This document shows positions 39,591-48,685 of a DNA stretch of 64,000 nt, piece by piece. The number at the start of each line of letters is the position of its first letter. The stretch's first letter is position 1. A model generated the notes under the pieces. It was given only the letters and a program-made list of their open reading frames with translations, made no database searches and was not told the DNA's origin. The stretch is from Paracoccaceae bacterium (GTDB lineage: Bacteria > Pseudomonadota > Alphaproteobacteria > Rhodobacterales > Rhodobacteraceae), in the NCBI GenBank assembly GCA_022448245.1, contig JAKVCO010000018.1:1-64000 (forward strand), written 5' to 3'. The position numbers and the translations under genes were made by a program.

Positions 39591-40397
39591 ATGGCCTCTT
39601 TCCCCTCTGATGTCGGCACTGAAGACTTTCGCGCTGTGTTGCAGCGCGCGGCATCATCTGGCCCGTTTGCGCTGAATCACTTGCGCGTGGACACGCGCCT
39701 CGAACGGCTATGCTTCGTCGCCGATTGCGTGAACCAAACCATTCTGCCGCGCCGGATCGAGTTCACAATCGCCGGTCGCCGGGTTCTGTCCCTTGGCGCC
39801 AGGGATAGCCGCCTGATCTGCATGGCCATGACGAACGAACCGTCCCACACTGGCGAAGACAAGATGGAGCCATGCCCACCCGAAGAGCTCGCAAAAATCT
39901 GTGACAGGATTGATGCGGCGTTGAAGGTGGGTGGAGAGGTTTCCTTTAGGACGTCTGCTTTTGAAGCCTCTGCGGACACGCGCGGCATCGGGATCGCAGC
40001 GACGGATCTCTTTGCGGCCGCTGAGAGTAGCCCGGTTCCCTTAAGCCCTATTGAGGCGCTGGAAGAGTTAGTTGCCCGGCACTCAGCCGAATTGGTCGGG
40101 GTGTACTACGGCCCGCAAAGCCCAGCCGAAACGAAGGTCGCAGAAGAGGTACCTGACGATGTCGCGCGTTGGGTAGAACATCGGCTGAGTGACGCCGACA
40201 CGGAGATCGCGCGTGCGCAGCACGATGAGCTGTCTCTTCTAATCCACCCGAGCGGTCACTGCCTCGCCCTCGTCGGGCATATCGCAGAGCCTTTGGCGCT
40301 CCTCTTCGAGGGTGGGACATTGGTCCCCTTCGTCGAAGGGTGGAATGCGCTTCGTTCTACCCCGCGGATTTCTCCTCAGGCCGCCACCACCGCCTAA
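39591..40397 (+). CDS. Hypothetical protein, C-terminus resembles the preceding small protein
   Basis: 268 aa ORF 9 bp after 39231-39581; C-terminal DELSLLIHPSGHCLALVGHIAEPLALLFEGG aligns by eye with ETLAVTVSPMGTRLFIRDTVKRSEALCLLFSP. Confidence 0.6.
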   Translation: MASFPSDVGTEDFRAVLQRAASSGPFALNHLRVDTRLERLCFVADCVNQTILPRRIEFTIAGRRVLSLGARDSRLICMAMTNEPSHTGEDKMEPCPPEELAKICDRIDAALKVGGEVSFRTSAFEASADTRGIGIAATDLFAAAESSPVPLSPIEALEELVARHSAELVGVYYGPQSPAETKVAEEVPDDVARWVEHRLSDADTEIARAQHDELSLLIHPSGHCLALVGHIAEPLALLFEGGTLVPFVEGWNALRSTPRISPQAATTA

Positions 40398-40542
40398 GCA
40401 GCGCGCGCGCAGTAGAGGGCTTCACCCGCCGCGTGAACCGGGGCGCTTGAGGGTCGCCTTCGCTACTACTGCGCAAGGTAACTGCACAACCGACCGCGCG
40501 TTATTCGTTGACGCGGCAAGCGTCGCGGGCGACGGTTCGGCC

Positions 40543-41559
40543 ATGGCAATCACGCTCAAAGACGTCGCGGAACGCGCTGGTGTATCGAGATCCGCTGTCT
40601 CGCGCACCTTTACCGAGGGCGCGTCGGTGTCCGAGGAGACGCGGGCGAAAGTCCGTCAGGCGGCAGATGAACTGGGCTATTCGCCCAACTTTCTCGCGTC
40701 GTCGCTGACGACCGGCCGCACAAAGCTCATCGGGTTGGTGTCTGATAACTTCCGCAACCCGATCTTTCTGAATGTCTTCGATTTGCTGACCCGCAGCCTG
40801 CAAGCCCGCGGGCTACGGCCGCTCCTCGTGAACCTGACGGATGAAACCGACCCGGCGCGATCCCTCGCGCTGCTGCAGCAGTACTCTGTCGATGCCGTCA
40901 TCGTGGCGTCTTCGACCCTGCCTGAGAGCTTTGCGCATTCGTTCCAGGACGCGGGCGTGCCGGTTGTGCACTCCTTCGGGCGGCATCGCCCCAACCCGCG
41001 CGTCCATGTCGTGGGTATCGACAATGTCGCGGCGGGGCGACTTGCCGCGCAGACGCTGCTGTCGCGCGGATATGAAAGCATCGCCATGATGGCGGGGCCA
41101 GCAGGGGCCACGTCCACGCAGGACCGTCTGGCTGGTTTCATGCAGGTAATGGCCGAACATCCTGGCCGATTGGCCGGAACGACCTTTGCCGAGGCCTATT
41201 CGTTTCAGGCCGGTCGCGAGGAGATGGCCCGCTTGCTGTCCGGCGAGCGCGCCGAAGCCTATTTCTGCGGCGACGATGTCCTCTCTATCGGCGCGCTGTC
41301 TGCCGCGACCTCTGCCGGGCTGCGCGTGCCCGATGATGTTGGCTTTATTGGCGTCAACGACATGGAGATGGCTGGGTGGGAAAGTAACAACCTGACTACG
41401 CTCAGAAACCCGATTGAAGAGATCGTCGCCGCCTCGACCTCTCTCGTGGATGATATGCTCGCCGGGGTAAGGCCGCCGGAAGCGCATCTTTTCCCTTGCG
41501 CACTTGTGGAGCGCGGCACGCTTCGGCCTGTGGCGGCTGATATGGACTCGCCGCTCTGA
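40543..41559 (+). CDS. LacI-family transcriptional regulator
   Basis: MAITLKDVAERAGVSRSAVSRTFTEGASVSEETRAKVRQAADELGYSPN HTH; ATG at 40543 preferred. Confidence 0.9.
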   Translation: MAITLKDVAERAGVSRSAVSRTFTEGASVSEETRAKVRQAADELGYSPNFLASSLTTGRTKLIGLVSDNFRNPIFLNVFDLLTRSLQARGLRPLLVNLTDETDPARSLALLQQYSVDAVIVASSTLPESFAHSFQDAGVPVVHSFGRHRPNPRVHVVGIDNVAAGRLAAQTLLSRGYESIAMMAGPAGATSTQDRLAGFMQVMAEHPGRLAGTTFAEAYSFQAGREEMARLLSGERAEAYFCGDDVLSIGALSAATSAGLRVPDDVGFIGVNDMEMAGWESNNLTTLRNPIEEIVAASTSLVDDMLAGVRPPEAHLFPCALVERGTLRPVAADMDSPL

Positions 41560-41573
41560 ATATGTAATCTTCT

Positions 41574-41589
41574 CAAACGTTTACGTTTG
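41574..41589. promoter_or_regulatory. Candidate operator upstream of the RTX-repeat gene
   Basis: CAAACGTTTACGTTTG, palindromic except for the central TT pair, between the LacI gene and 41615. Confidence 0.45.
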
Positions 41590-41614
41590 TTGATTGAGTT
41601 CAAGGGTTAGGGGT

Positions 41615-42658
41615 ATGGAACTGGCAGCTTTGTTCCTGCTGTTTGGCGGCAGCCTTGTCGGGCTGCTTTTTAGTGGCGCTAGCGCAAGCGCCGAGGCCGA
41701 TGAAATCACTGTTGATGAAGACGGGGTCGTTCTTGGCACGGCGGGCGATGATCTGATCACAGTTGGAGATGGCGAGGTTTCGACCGAGGTTGAAGCCGGG
41801 GCCGGTGACGACACGATCCTTGATCTAGACCCATCGACGGATCTTGGAAACTACGATGGCGGAAGCGGCGATGATATCATCGCAGTTGCAGCCGGGTCCG
41901 GCGTCATCAGCGGCGGTGAGGGCAACGATACGATCAGTGTGCTCGCGACGGGGCTTGTCGCCGTCGATGCCGGCGAGGGCGATGACTTCATCGAGGCCAT
42001 TACGCAAGGCGTGGTCTTCGGTGGCGAAGGCAATGACACGCTGAGCGACGGCGTAGAGATCGACCAACCCAGTGGCACCCTCTTTGGCCCCGCAGGTGCT
42101 TTTAGCGGCGGTGCCGGGGACGATCTGATTTACGTGCAGGGTCTTGGCGACGCCTCTCAAGAGGTCGTGCAAAGCGCGGTTGGCGGGGCAGGTGACGATG
42201 TCATCGTGATCGATACGCGCGTGGCATCCGACCTCGCAGGGTACCAGAACGGCTTGGCTCCGCGCGTCGCAGGCGGCGAAGGTATCGACATGTTCACCAT
42301 CCAGACCGAAGATGTGATCCTTGAGGATGTCGATGATTTCATTGCGTTAACTGGGGGCGACGATCATTTTACCGTTGATGTCTACCGCGATCAGATCGCC
42401 GAGATTGCGGATTTTGAGCCCGGCGTGGACGTCCTGACGGTCGATGCGGACGCTGTCACGCAAAACGGGGTCTTGAGCGAAGCACGCATTGAAGAGGTCA
42501 GCTCTGGCGCGGACACGATGACCGTGCTGACGCTGGTCTATGAGAACGCCGATCAGCGGACCATCGAAGCCCAGATCGTCCTGTTGGGGACGACCGGGGT
42601 TTCTTGGTCAGATGTCGTTTTCCTTGGCGAACAGATGCCCGAACTCGCTGCTGCTTAG
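41615..42658 (+). CDS. RTX-type calcium-binding repeat protein
   Basis: Hydrophobic N-terminus MELAALFLLFGGSLVGLLFSG, then GGxGxD repeats (AGAGDDTIL, GGSGDDIIA, GGEGNDTIS, GGEGNDTLS, GGAGDDLIY, GGAGDDVIV). Confidence 0.82.
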   Translation: MELAALFLLFGGSLVGLLFSGASASAEADEITVDEDGVVLGTAGDDLITVGDGEVSTEVEAGAGDDTILDLDPSTDLGNYDGGSGDDIIAVAAGSGVISGGEGNDTISVLATGLVAVDAGEGDDFIEAITQGVVFGGEGNDTLSDGVEIDQPSGTLFGPAGAFSGGAGDDLIYVQGLGDASQEVVQSAVGGAGDDVIVIDTRVASDLAGYQNGLAPRVAGGEGIDMFTIQTEDVILEDVDDFIALTGGDDHFTVDVYRDQIAEIADFEPGVDVLTVDADAVTQNGVLSEARIEEVSSGADTMTVLTLVYENADQRTIEAQIVLLGTTGVSWSDVVFLGEQMPELAAA

Positions 42659-43794
42659 CCTTTCGCGAGGAGCGGTGGCACCGCATTGACCCATGCGCCA
42701 TCGGCCTTGGCAGAGGCCACAGCCTGATGCACCGCCATCATGGAACGCAGGCCGTCTTCGGCCGTGGGAAGCGCGCCATAGGCCTCGCCACGGATGGCCG
42801 CTGCGAGATCCACGTAGATGTTGGCCACGGCCAACGGGAAGCCTTCGGGATGCGCAATGGCGACGCGCGAGAGGCGCGTGGCCTCGTCTGAGAGCCCGCC
42901 TTCGCCCTTTTCCATGATCTGCGTCCGGCCCCCCACGGGGGTGTAGTAGACTTGGTTCGGCTCCTCCGAGCGCCAGCGCATGCCGCCCGTTTCGCCAAAG
43001 ACCTGGATGTCAAAGCCGTGCTGACGTCCGATCGCCACCGAGGAGGTCCAAAGACGCCCAACCGTGCCGCCTTCCATGCGGAAGTTGATCATTGCGTCGT
43101 CTTCGAGCGTGCGCGAGGAGATGGTGGAGGCGAAGTCAGCCGAGAGGGACGCGACCTCGTCGCAGGCGATGAAGCTCGCCATGTGCAGCGCGTGGATGCC
43201 GCAGTCGGCGAATTGGCCGGATACGCCCGCCATGGCCGGGTCATAGCGCCAGCGGACGCGCGGGTTGTCGGCGTCCGTCGCGTCGCCGTGGTGGCCGTGC
43301 GAAAAGTTCGTCACCACGAGGCGCACCTTGCCGATCTGGCCCGATTGCACGATCTGGCGCATCTCGCGGACCATCGGATAGGCGGAGTAGCAGTAGTTCA
43401 CCGCGCAGATCTTGCCGGAGGCGCGGGCGACCTTCACGATCTCCTCACCCTCTTCAACGGTCATCGTCATGGGCTTTTCGCAGAGCACGTGGAAGCCGGC
43501 CTCGAGGAAGGCCTTGGTGATCTCGAAATGTGTGGAGTTCGGCGTGGCCACGGTGACAAGATCGATCCGATCTTCACGGTCTTTCTCGCCCGCGAGCATT
43601 TCCTGCCAATCGGCATAAGCGCGGTCAGGCGCGATGCCGAGCTCATCCGCGAAAGCGCGGCCTTTTTCGGCGTCGATGTCGAGCGCGCCTGCAGCGAGCA
43701 CAAAATTCCCATCGGCTTGGGCGCCAAGACGGTGGGCCGGGCCAATCTGGCTCCCCTTGCCGCCGCCGATCATGCCCCAGTTGAGCTTTGCCAT
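42655..43794 (-). CDS. Gfo/Idh/MocA-family oxidoreductase
   Basis: LNWGMIGGGKGSQIGPAHRLGA Rossmann motif, CEKPMTMTVEEGEE. Confidence 0.9.
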   Translation of the reverse strand: MAKLNWGMIGGGKGSQIGPAHRLGAQADGNFVLAAGALDIDAEKGRAFADELGIAPDRAYADWQEMLAGEKDREDRIDLVTVATPNSTHFEITKAFLEAGFHVLCEKPMTMTVEEGEEIVKVARASGKICAVNYCYSAYPMVREMRQIVQSGQIGKVRLVVTNFSHGHHGDATDADNPRVRWRYDPAMAGVSGQFADCGIHALHMASFIACDEVASLSADFASTISSRTLEDDAMINFRMEGGTVGRLWTSSVAIGRQHGFDIQVFGETGGMRWRSEEPNQVYYTPVGGRTQIMEKGEGGLSDEATRLSRVAIAHPEGFPLAVANIYVDLAAAIRGEAYGALPTAEDGLRSMMAVHQAVASAKADGAWVNAVPPLLAKG

Positions 43795-43810
43795 TCTTGG
43801 TCTCCCGCTC

Positions 43811-44914
43811 TTAGAAATCAGTTACTTTGACCCAGCTCCGGGTCTCTGACGATACGTGTGAGGCGTGAACCACCCGGTTGACCTCCATCCCCTCATGGAA
43901 GGTGGGCCAGCGCGGTTCGCCCGCAGCGATGGCCTCTAGGAAGTCCTTTGCCTCGATGATGATTTGGTCTTGGTAGCCTGTACCGTGTCCCGGCCCCTGA
44001 CAGAAGGGCAGGTAGTCGGGATGGGCAGGCCCAGTGAGGATTTTGCGGAAGCCCTGTTCGGCCTCCGGTCCATCACGCAGGTAGAGCCTAATTGCGTTTT
44101 GATCTTCGCCATCAAAGCGGATGGCGCCTTTGGTGCCGTCGATCTGATAGCAATAGCCCATCTTACGGCCAGTCGCGACGCGCGAGCAGAAGAGGCTGCC
44201 GCTCACGCCACTGGCGAATTTCAGCAGCAGCGTTGCCTGATCGTCGTTTTTTACCGCAACGCCGCCACGCTCCGCATGGACGGTTTCGACCATGGCGTGG
44301 AGCTCCTCGATCGGGCCCATGAGCCGCTGCGCGCAGTTGATCGGATGAGGGGAGAGATCGCCCATCGTGCCTGCCGCGCGGGTTTCCGTGCGCCAGTTGG
44401 CGGGCTCGTCCGGGTCGGCAAGGAAATCTTCGGTGTGTTCGCCCCGGAAGGAGGTAACCTTTCCGATCCGCCCTTCCTGCAGTAGCTGGTAGGCGAACTG
44501 CGACGCGGGCGTGCGGATGTAGTTAAAGCCCACCATGTGCACGAGGCCGGAGGCCTCAGCGGCGGCTACCATCGCGCGGCTGTCTTCGAGTGATTCCCCC
44601 AAGGGCTTCTCGCAGAAGACGTGCTTGCCGCTCGCGAAGGCCGCCTCAGCGATGGCGCGGTGATGCGCTTGAGGAGAGGCGATGATGACGGCCTCTACCT
44701 CAGGGTCGGCAACGAGGGCCTCCCAGTTGTCTGCGGCTTTCCGGAAGCCGAACTCCTTTGCATAGCGGGCGGCGCTCGCGGGCGAAGATGCCGCAACGGA
44801 CGTCAATTCAGGCCGGAGCTCCGTGTTAAAGACCGCTCCAACCGCCGCGTGGGCCACGGCATGCGCCTTGCCCATATAGCCGCCTCCTACGATGCCGATG
44901 CCAATTTTTGCCAT
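43811..44914 (-). CDS. Gfo/Idh/MocA-family oxidoreductase
   Basis: MAKIGIGIVGGGYMGKAHAVA, CEKPLGESLEDS; ATG at 44914 preferred over the track start. Confidence 0.9.
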   Translation of the reverse strand: MAKIGIGIVGGGYMGKAHAVAHAAVGAVFNTELRPELTSVAASSPASAARYAKEFGFRKAADNWEALVADPEVEAVIIASPQAHHRAIAEAAFASGKHVFCEKPLGESLEDSRAMVAAAEASGLVHMVGFNYIRTPASQFAYQLLQEGRIGKVTSFRGEHTEDFLADPDEPANWRTETRAAGTMGDLSPHPINCAQRLMGPIEELHAMVETVHAERGGVAVKNDDQATLLLKFASGVSGSLFCSRVATGRKMGYCYQIDGTKGAIRFDGEDQNAIRLYLRDGPEAEQGFRKILTGPAHPDYLPFCQGPGHGTGYQDQIIIEAKDFLEAIAAGEPRWPTFHEGMEVNRVVHASHVSSETRSWVKVTDF

Positions 44915-44931
44915 GGGAGCTCCTCCACTCT

Positions 44932-44945
44932 TGCAACCGGTTGCA
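44932..44945. promoter_or_regulatory. Perfect LacI-type operator in the divergent idh-like/iolD intergenic region
   Basis: TGCAACCGGTTGCA, 14-bp perfect palindrome fitting the LacI-family pattern TGnAAnCGnTTnCA. Confidence 0.75.
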
Positions 44946-45017
44946 GTGCTCTGGCAGAGTGCTATCGTCAGGCGCGCAGCCGGGTCAACAACCGATTGCG
45001 TCATTAGGGAGGATGAC

Positions 45018-46871
45018 ATGGCCAAGGAAACCGTCACGCTGACGACAGCGCAGGCTATCGTTCGATGGCTCGATGCGCAGATGATCGAGATCGATGGTGA
45101 GGAGATGCGGGTCTGCGGCGGCGGCTTTGGCATCTTTGGCCATGGCAACGTCACGTGTCTGGGTGAGGCGCTGCAAGACGTCAAAGATACGCTCCCGCTT
45201 TTTCGCGGTCAAAACGAGCAGGGCATGGGTTTTGCGGCCGCCGGCTACGCCAAGGCATGGCTGCGTCGGCGCTTTATGTTCTGCACAGCGTCTGCAGGTC
45301 CGGGCACAGCGAACTTGCTGACCTCCGCCGCTCTCGCCCATGCGAACCGTTTGCCCGTTCTGATGCTCTGCGGCGATACCTTCTTGACGCGCCTGCCTGA
45401 TCCTGTCCTGCAGCAGTTGGAGCATTTCGGGAACCCGGCCTTCGGCCTCAACGACGGCTTCAAGGCGGTGAGCCGATTCTGGGATCGCATCACGCATCCC
45501 GCGCAAATTATCCAATCTTTGCCGCTGGCGCTGTCAACGATGCTCGACCCCGCCGACTGCGGCCCGGCCTTCATTGCGCTTCCCCAAGATGTGCAGGGCT
45601 GGACCTATGATTATCCGCTGAGCTTCTTTGAAAAGCGCGTGCACCGCATCCGCTCCCAAGCGGCAGACCCTGCGGAGATCGCTGATGCCAAGGCGCTGCT
45701 CGCAGGGGCCGAGCGCCCGATGATCATTGCAGGCGGCGGCGTGCAGTATGGTGACGCGGTGGCAGAGCTCACGGCCTTTGCCGAAGCCTCAAACATCCCG
45801 GTGGTGGAGACGATCGCGGGGCGTGCGAACCTTGTCCATGATCACCCGCTCAACATCGGGCCGCTTGGCGTGACGGGATCTGATTCCGCCAACAACATAG
45901 CGAAAAAGGCTGATGTGATCCTCGCCGTGGGCACACGCCTGCAGGACTTTACGACCGGTTCATGGACGGCCTTTGCGCCGGATGCCAAGTTCATCGGCCT
46001 CAACGTGGGCCGCCATGACGCGGGCAAGCATATGGCGTTGGCCGTCGTAGGTGACTGCAAACAAACTCTGCCCATGCTCACGGGCTACCAAGCGCCTGCA
46101 GATTGGACTGCGAAGGCTCAGGCTGAGCGTAAAGCGTGGGATGCCTATGTGGCGGACAACACACGGGTCGGAAACCGCCCGAACTCCTACGCGCAGGCGA
46201 TCGGTGTGGTGAACGACCTCTGCCACGCCGAGGACCGCGTGGTCGCGGCGGCGGGCGGCTTACCTGCCGAGGTGACAGCCAACTGGAAGACGCTCTCCAC
46301 CGGTTCCGTCGATGTCGAATTCGGGTTCTCCTGCATGGGCTACGAGATCGCAGGCGCTTGGGGCGCGGCCATCGCGCAGGCCCAGCTGAAGCCCGGGCGC
46401 GAGGTGATCAGCTTCTGCGGCGACGGCTCCTATCTTTTGATGAACTCCGACATCTACTCCTCCGTGCTGACGCAGAAGAAGATGATTGTGATGGTGCTCG
46501 ATAACGGTGGCTTTGCGGTGATCAACAAGCTGCAAAACAACGTGGGCCAAGAGAGTTTTAACAACCTCATCGCCGACACGCCGACCGCCACGCACCAAGT
46601 GGGCGTCGATTTCGAGGCCCACGCCCGCGCCATGGGCGCTGAGGCTGAAACGGTGGAGCATGCCAAGGATCTGGGCGACGCGGTCAAACGCGCGTTCGAG
46701 GCGGATCAGACCTACGTCATCGTCATGAAGGTCGACCCCTATGAGGGCTGGACGACCGAGGGCCACACCTGGTGGGAGGTGGGCACGCCGCACGTGACCG
46801 ACAAAGCCTCCGTCCGGGAAAAGCACGAGGAGATCGAGGCCGAGCGCGCCAACCAGAGGCGCGGCGTCTGA
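45018..46871 (+). CDS. iolD: 3D-(3,5/4)-trihydroxycyclohexane-1,2-dione acylhydrolase (ThDP-dependent)
   Basis: ThDP-enzyme architecture: CGGGFGIFGHGNVTCLGEAL...FRGQNEQGMGFAAAGYAKA...GDGSYLLMNSDIYSSV; adjacent iolC and iolB. Confidence 0.92.
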   Translation: MAKETVTLTTAQAIVRWLDAQMIEIDGEEMRVCGGGFGIFGHGNVTCLGEALQDVKDTLPLFRGQNEQGMGFAAAGYAKAWLRRRFMFCTASAGPGTANLLTSAALAHANRLPVLMLCGDTFLTRLPDPVLQQLEHFGNPAFGLNDGFKAVSRFWDRITHPAQIIQSLPLALSTMLDPADCGPAFIALPQDVQGWTYDYPLSFFEKRVHRIRSQAADPAEIADAKALLAGAERPMIIAGGGVQYGDAVAELTAFAEASNIPVVETIAGRANLVHDHPLNIGPLGVTGSDSANNIAKKADVILAVGTRLQDFTTGSWTAFAPDAKFIGLNVGRHDAGKHMALAVVGDCKQTLPMLTGYQAPADWTAKAQAERKAWDAYVADNTRVGNRPNSYAQAIGVVNDLCHAEDRVVAAAGGLPAEVTANWKTLSTGSVDVEFGFSCMGYEIAGAWGAAIAQAQLKPGREVISFCGDGSYLLMNSDIYSSVLTQKKMIVMVLDNGGFAVINKLQNNVGQESFNNLIADTPTATHQVGVDFEAHARAMGAEAETVEHAKDLGDAVKRAFEADQTYVIVMKVDPYEGWTTEGHTWWEVGTPHVTDKASVREKHEEIEAERANQRRGV

Positions 46872-47842
46872 TGCTTCGCGACGGGATCAAACAGAACAAC
46901 TTCATCATCGTGGGCCGCGCGGGGATCGACTTCTTCACCGATGCGGGCGTGGCGGCGGAAGATGCCGACCGCGTGACGGTGGGCCTCGGTGGATCGTCCG
47001 CTAACATCGCCGCGGGCATCTGCAAGCTGGGCGGGCAGGCAGCGCTCGTGACGCGGGTGAGCGACGACAGTGTCGGCAGCTACTGTGTGGGCCAGCTGAA
47101 GCGCTACGGCGTCGATGCGCGCTACGTGACGCCGGTGGGCGGGGAGTATCGCAACTCGCTGGCCTTCTATGAAAGCCGCGTCGAAGGCCACCGCAATGTC
47201 ATCTACCGCAACGGCGCGGCGGATTTTCAGATGTCCGAAGAAGACGTCGCCGCCGTGGATTATGGCGCGTACGGCGCGCTCATCACCGCGGGCACGGTTT
47301 TCGCGGCCGAACCCTCCCGGTCGGCCACTTTCAGCGCCTTCTCGCGGGCCAAGGCGGCGGGGCTGCCCATTATCTTTGACGTCGACTACCGCCCCTATTC
47401 CTGGCCCTCGGCGGAGGTCGCCTCTGACGTGCTGAGCCGCGCGGCGGCCGAATGCGGCATGATCGTCGGCAATGACGAGGAATTCGGCTTCATGGCCGGG
47501 GACTACGACAGAGGCCTCGACAAAGCGCGGGAGCTTGCCGCCCAAGGCGTGCTGATCATCTACAAGATGGGCGAAAAGGGCGCGATCACCTTCGCGAACG
47601 GCGAAGAGATCCGCACCGGCATCTACCCCGTCGAGGCCCTGAAACCCACAGGTGCGGGCGACAGCTTTATGGCCGGTCTGATGACCTCGCTTGCGGGCGG
47701 TCACGACCTCAAGACAGCGATCCTGCGCGGGTCGGCCTGCGCCTCGATCACCGTGTCCAAACCCGGATGCGCGCCCGCCATGGCTGACACGCCCACCCTT
47801 GAGACATTCTTGGCCGCACACCCCGGCCCGACGGAGCCCTGA
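46871..47842 (+). CDS. iolC: 5-dehydro-2-deoxygluconokinase (PfkB family)
   Basis: GRAGIDFFTD...GGSSANIAAGICKLGG...LKPTGAGDSFMAGLM; ATG 46871 overlaps the iolD stop region. Confidence 0.9.
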   Translation: MLRDGIKQNNFIIVGRAGIDFFTDAGVAAEDADRVTVGLGGSSANIAAGICKLGGQAALVTRVSDDSVGSYCVGQLKRYGVDARYVTPVGGEYRNSLAFYESRVEGHRNVIYRNGAADFQMSEEDVAAVDYGAYGALITAGTVFAAEPSRSATFSAFSRAKAAGLPIIFDVDYRPYSWPSAEVASDVLSRAAAECGMIVGNDEEFGFMAGDYDRGLDKARELAAQGVLIIYKMGEKGAITFANGEEIRTGIYPVEALKPTGAGDSFMAGLMTSLAGGHDLKTAILRGSACASITVSKPGCAPAMADTPTLETFLAAHPGPTEP

Positions 47843-47845
47843 CCC

Positions 47846-48685
47846 ATGCATATCGCCCCTTATGACAACCAGAACAAACCCATCGTCGACGTTGGCGACG
47901 CCACGGTTCCGCTGAACTATTTCAACATCGTCAAGCTCGAGGCTGGGCAGGCGTTTGAGTACACCGTGCCGGGGTTCGAGACCTGCATCGTGCCTGCCAC
48001 CGGCACCGTCGATGTGGAGGTCCAAGGCTTCAAGGCAGACGACCTTGGCGGACGGGGCGAAGATGTCTGGGATGGGGAGCCTGAGGGCGTCTATGTCCCC
48101 TCTGGCGCGAAGGCGTTGATGATCGCAAAAGACAGCTGCGAGGTCTTCGTTGCGGGGGCCAAGTATGACGAGGTGCTGGAGCCTTTCGCGGTGCGTGCGG
48201 ACGGGCTCGACCTTGTGCAATACGGCTCTGACGATACGAAAACCCATCGTAAAATCAAGCATATCCTGGGTCAGAAGCAGCATGACAAAGTCGGGCGTCT
48301 GTTGGTGAGTGAGCTCTTCACCGTGGGGGCGGGCGGTTGGTCCGGCTTCCCCAGCCACAAACACGACACCGACCGTCTGCCGACCGAAACCCGCCATGAT
48401 GAGACCTATAACTTCCGCTTCCGCCCGAACCACGGATCGGGCGTGCAGATGCTGCAGCGCGAGGACGGCAAGCCGGGGGATGCCTATCACATCGTCGATG
48501 GCTCCACGATTTGTCTCGATAACGGCTATCACCCTTGCTGCGTGTTGCCGGGCTACGAGATGTACTATTTCACGATCCTGGGCGGCCTGTCGCAGCGGTC
48601 ACTGGTGCAGTTCTTCCAGCCGTCGCACGCCTACCAGATCGAGACGATCCCCGGCATCAAAGACATGATCGCGAAGTTCAAATGA
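47846..48685 (+). CDS. iolB: 5-deoxy-glucuronate isomerase
   Basis: GGWSGFPSHKHDTDRLPTETRHDETYNFRFRP...DNGYHPCCVLPGYEMYYFTILGG. Confidence 0.9.
   Translation: MHIAPYDNQNKPIVDVGDATVPLNYFNIVKLEAGQAFEYTVPGFETCIVPATGTVDVEVQGFKADDLGGRGEDVWDGEPEGVYVPSGAKALMIAKDSCEVFVAGAKYDEVLEPFAVRADGLDLVQYGSDDTKTHRKIKHILGQKQHDKVGRLLVSELFTVGAGGWSGFPSHKHDTDRLPTETRHDETYNFRFRPNHGSGVQMLQREDGKPGDAYHIVDGSTICLDNGYHPCCVLPGYEMYYFTILGGLSQRSLVQFFQPSHAYQIETIPGIKDMIAKFK

Noticed and set aside
46739-48532. 597-aa minus-strand ORF over iolC/iolB
   Set aside because: Antisense shadow ORF in GC-rich sequence; the plus strand encodes conserved inositol enzymes.
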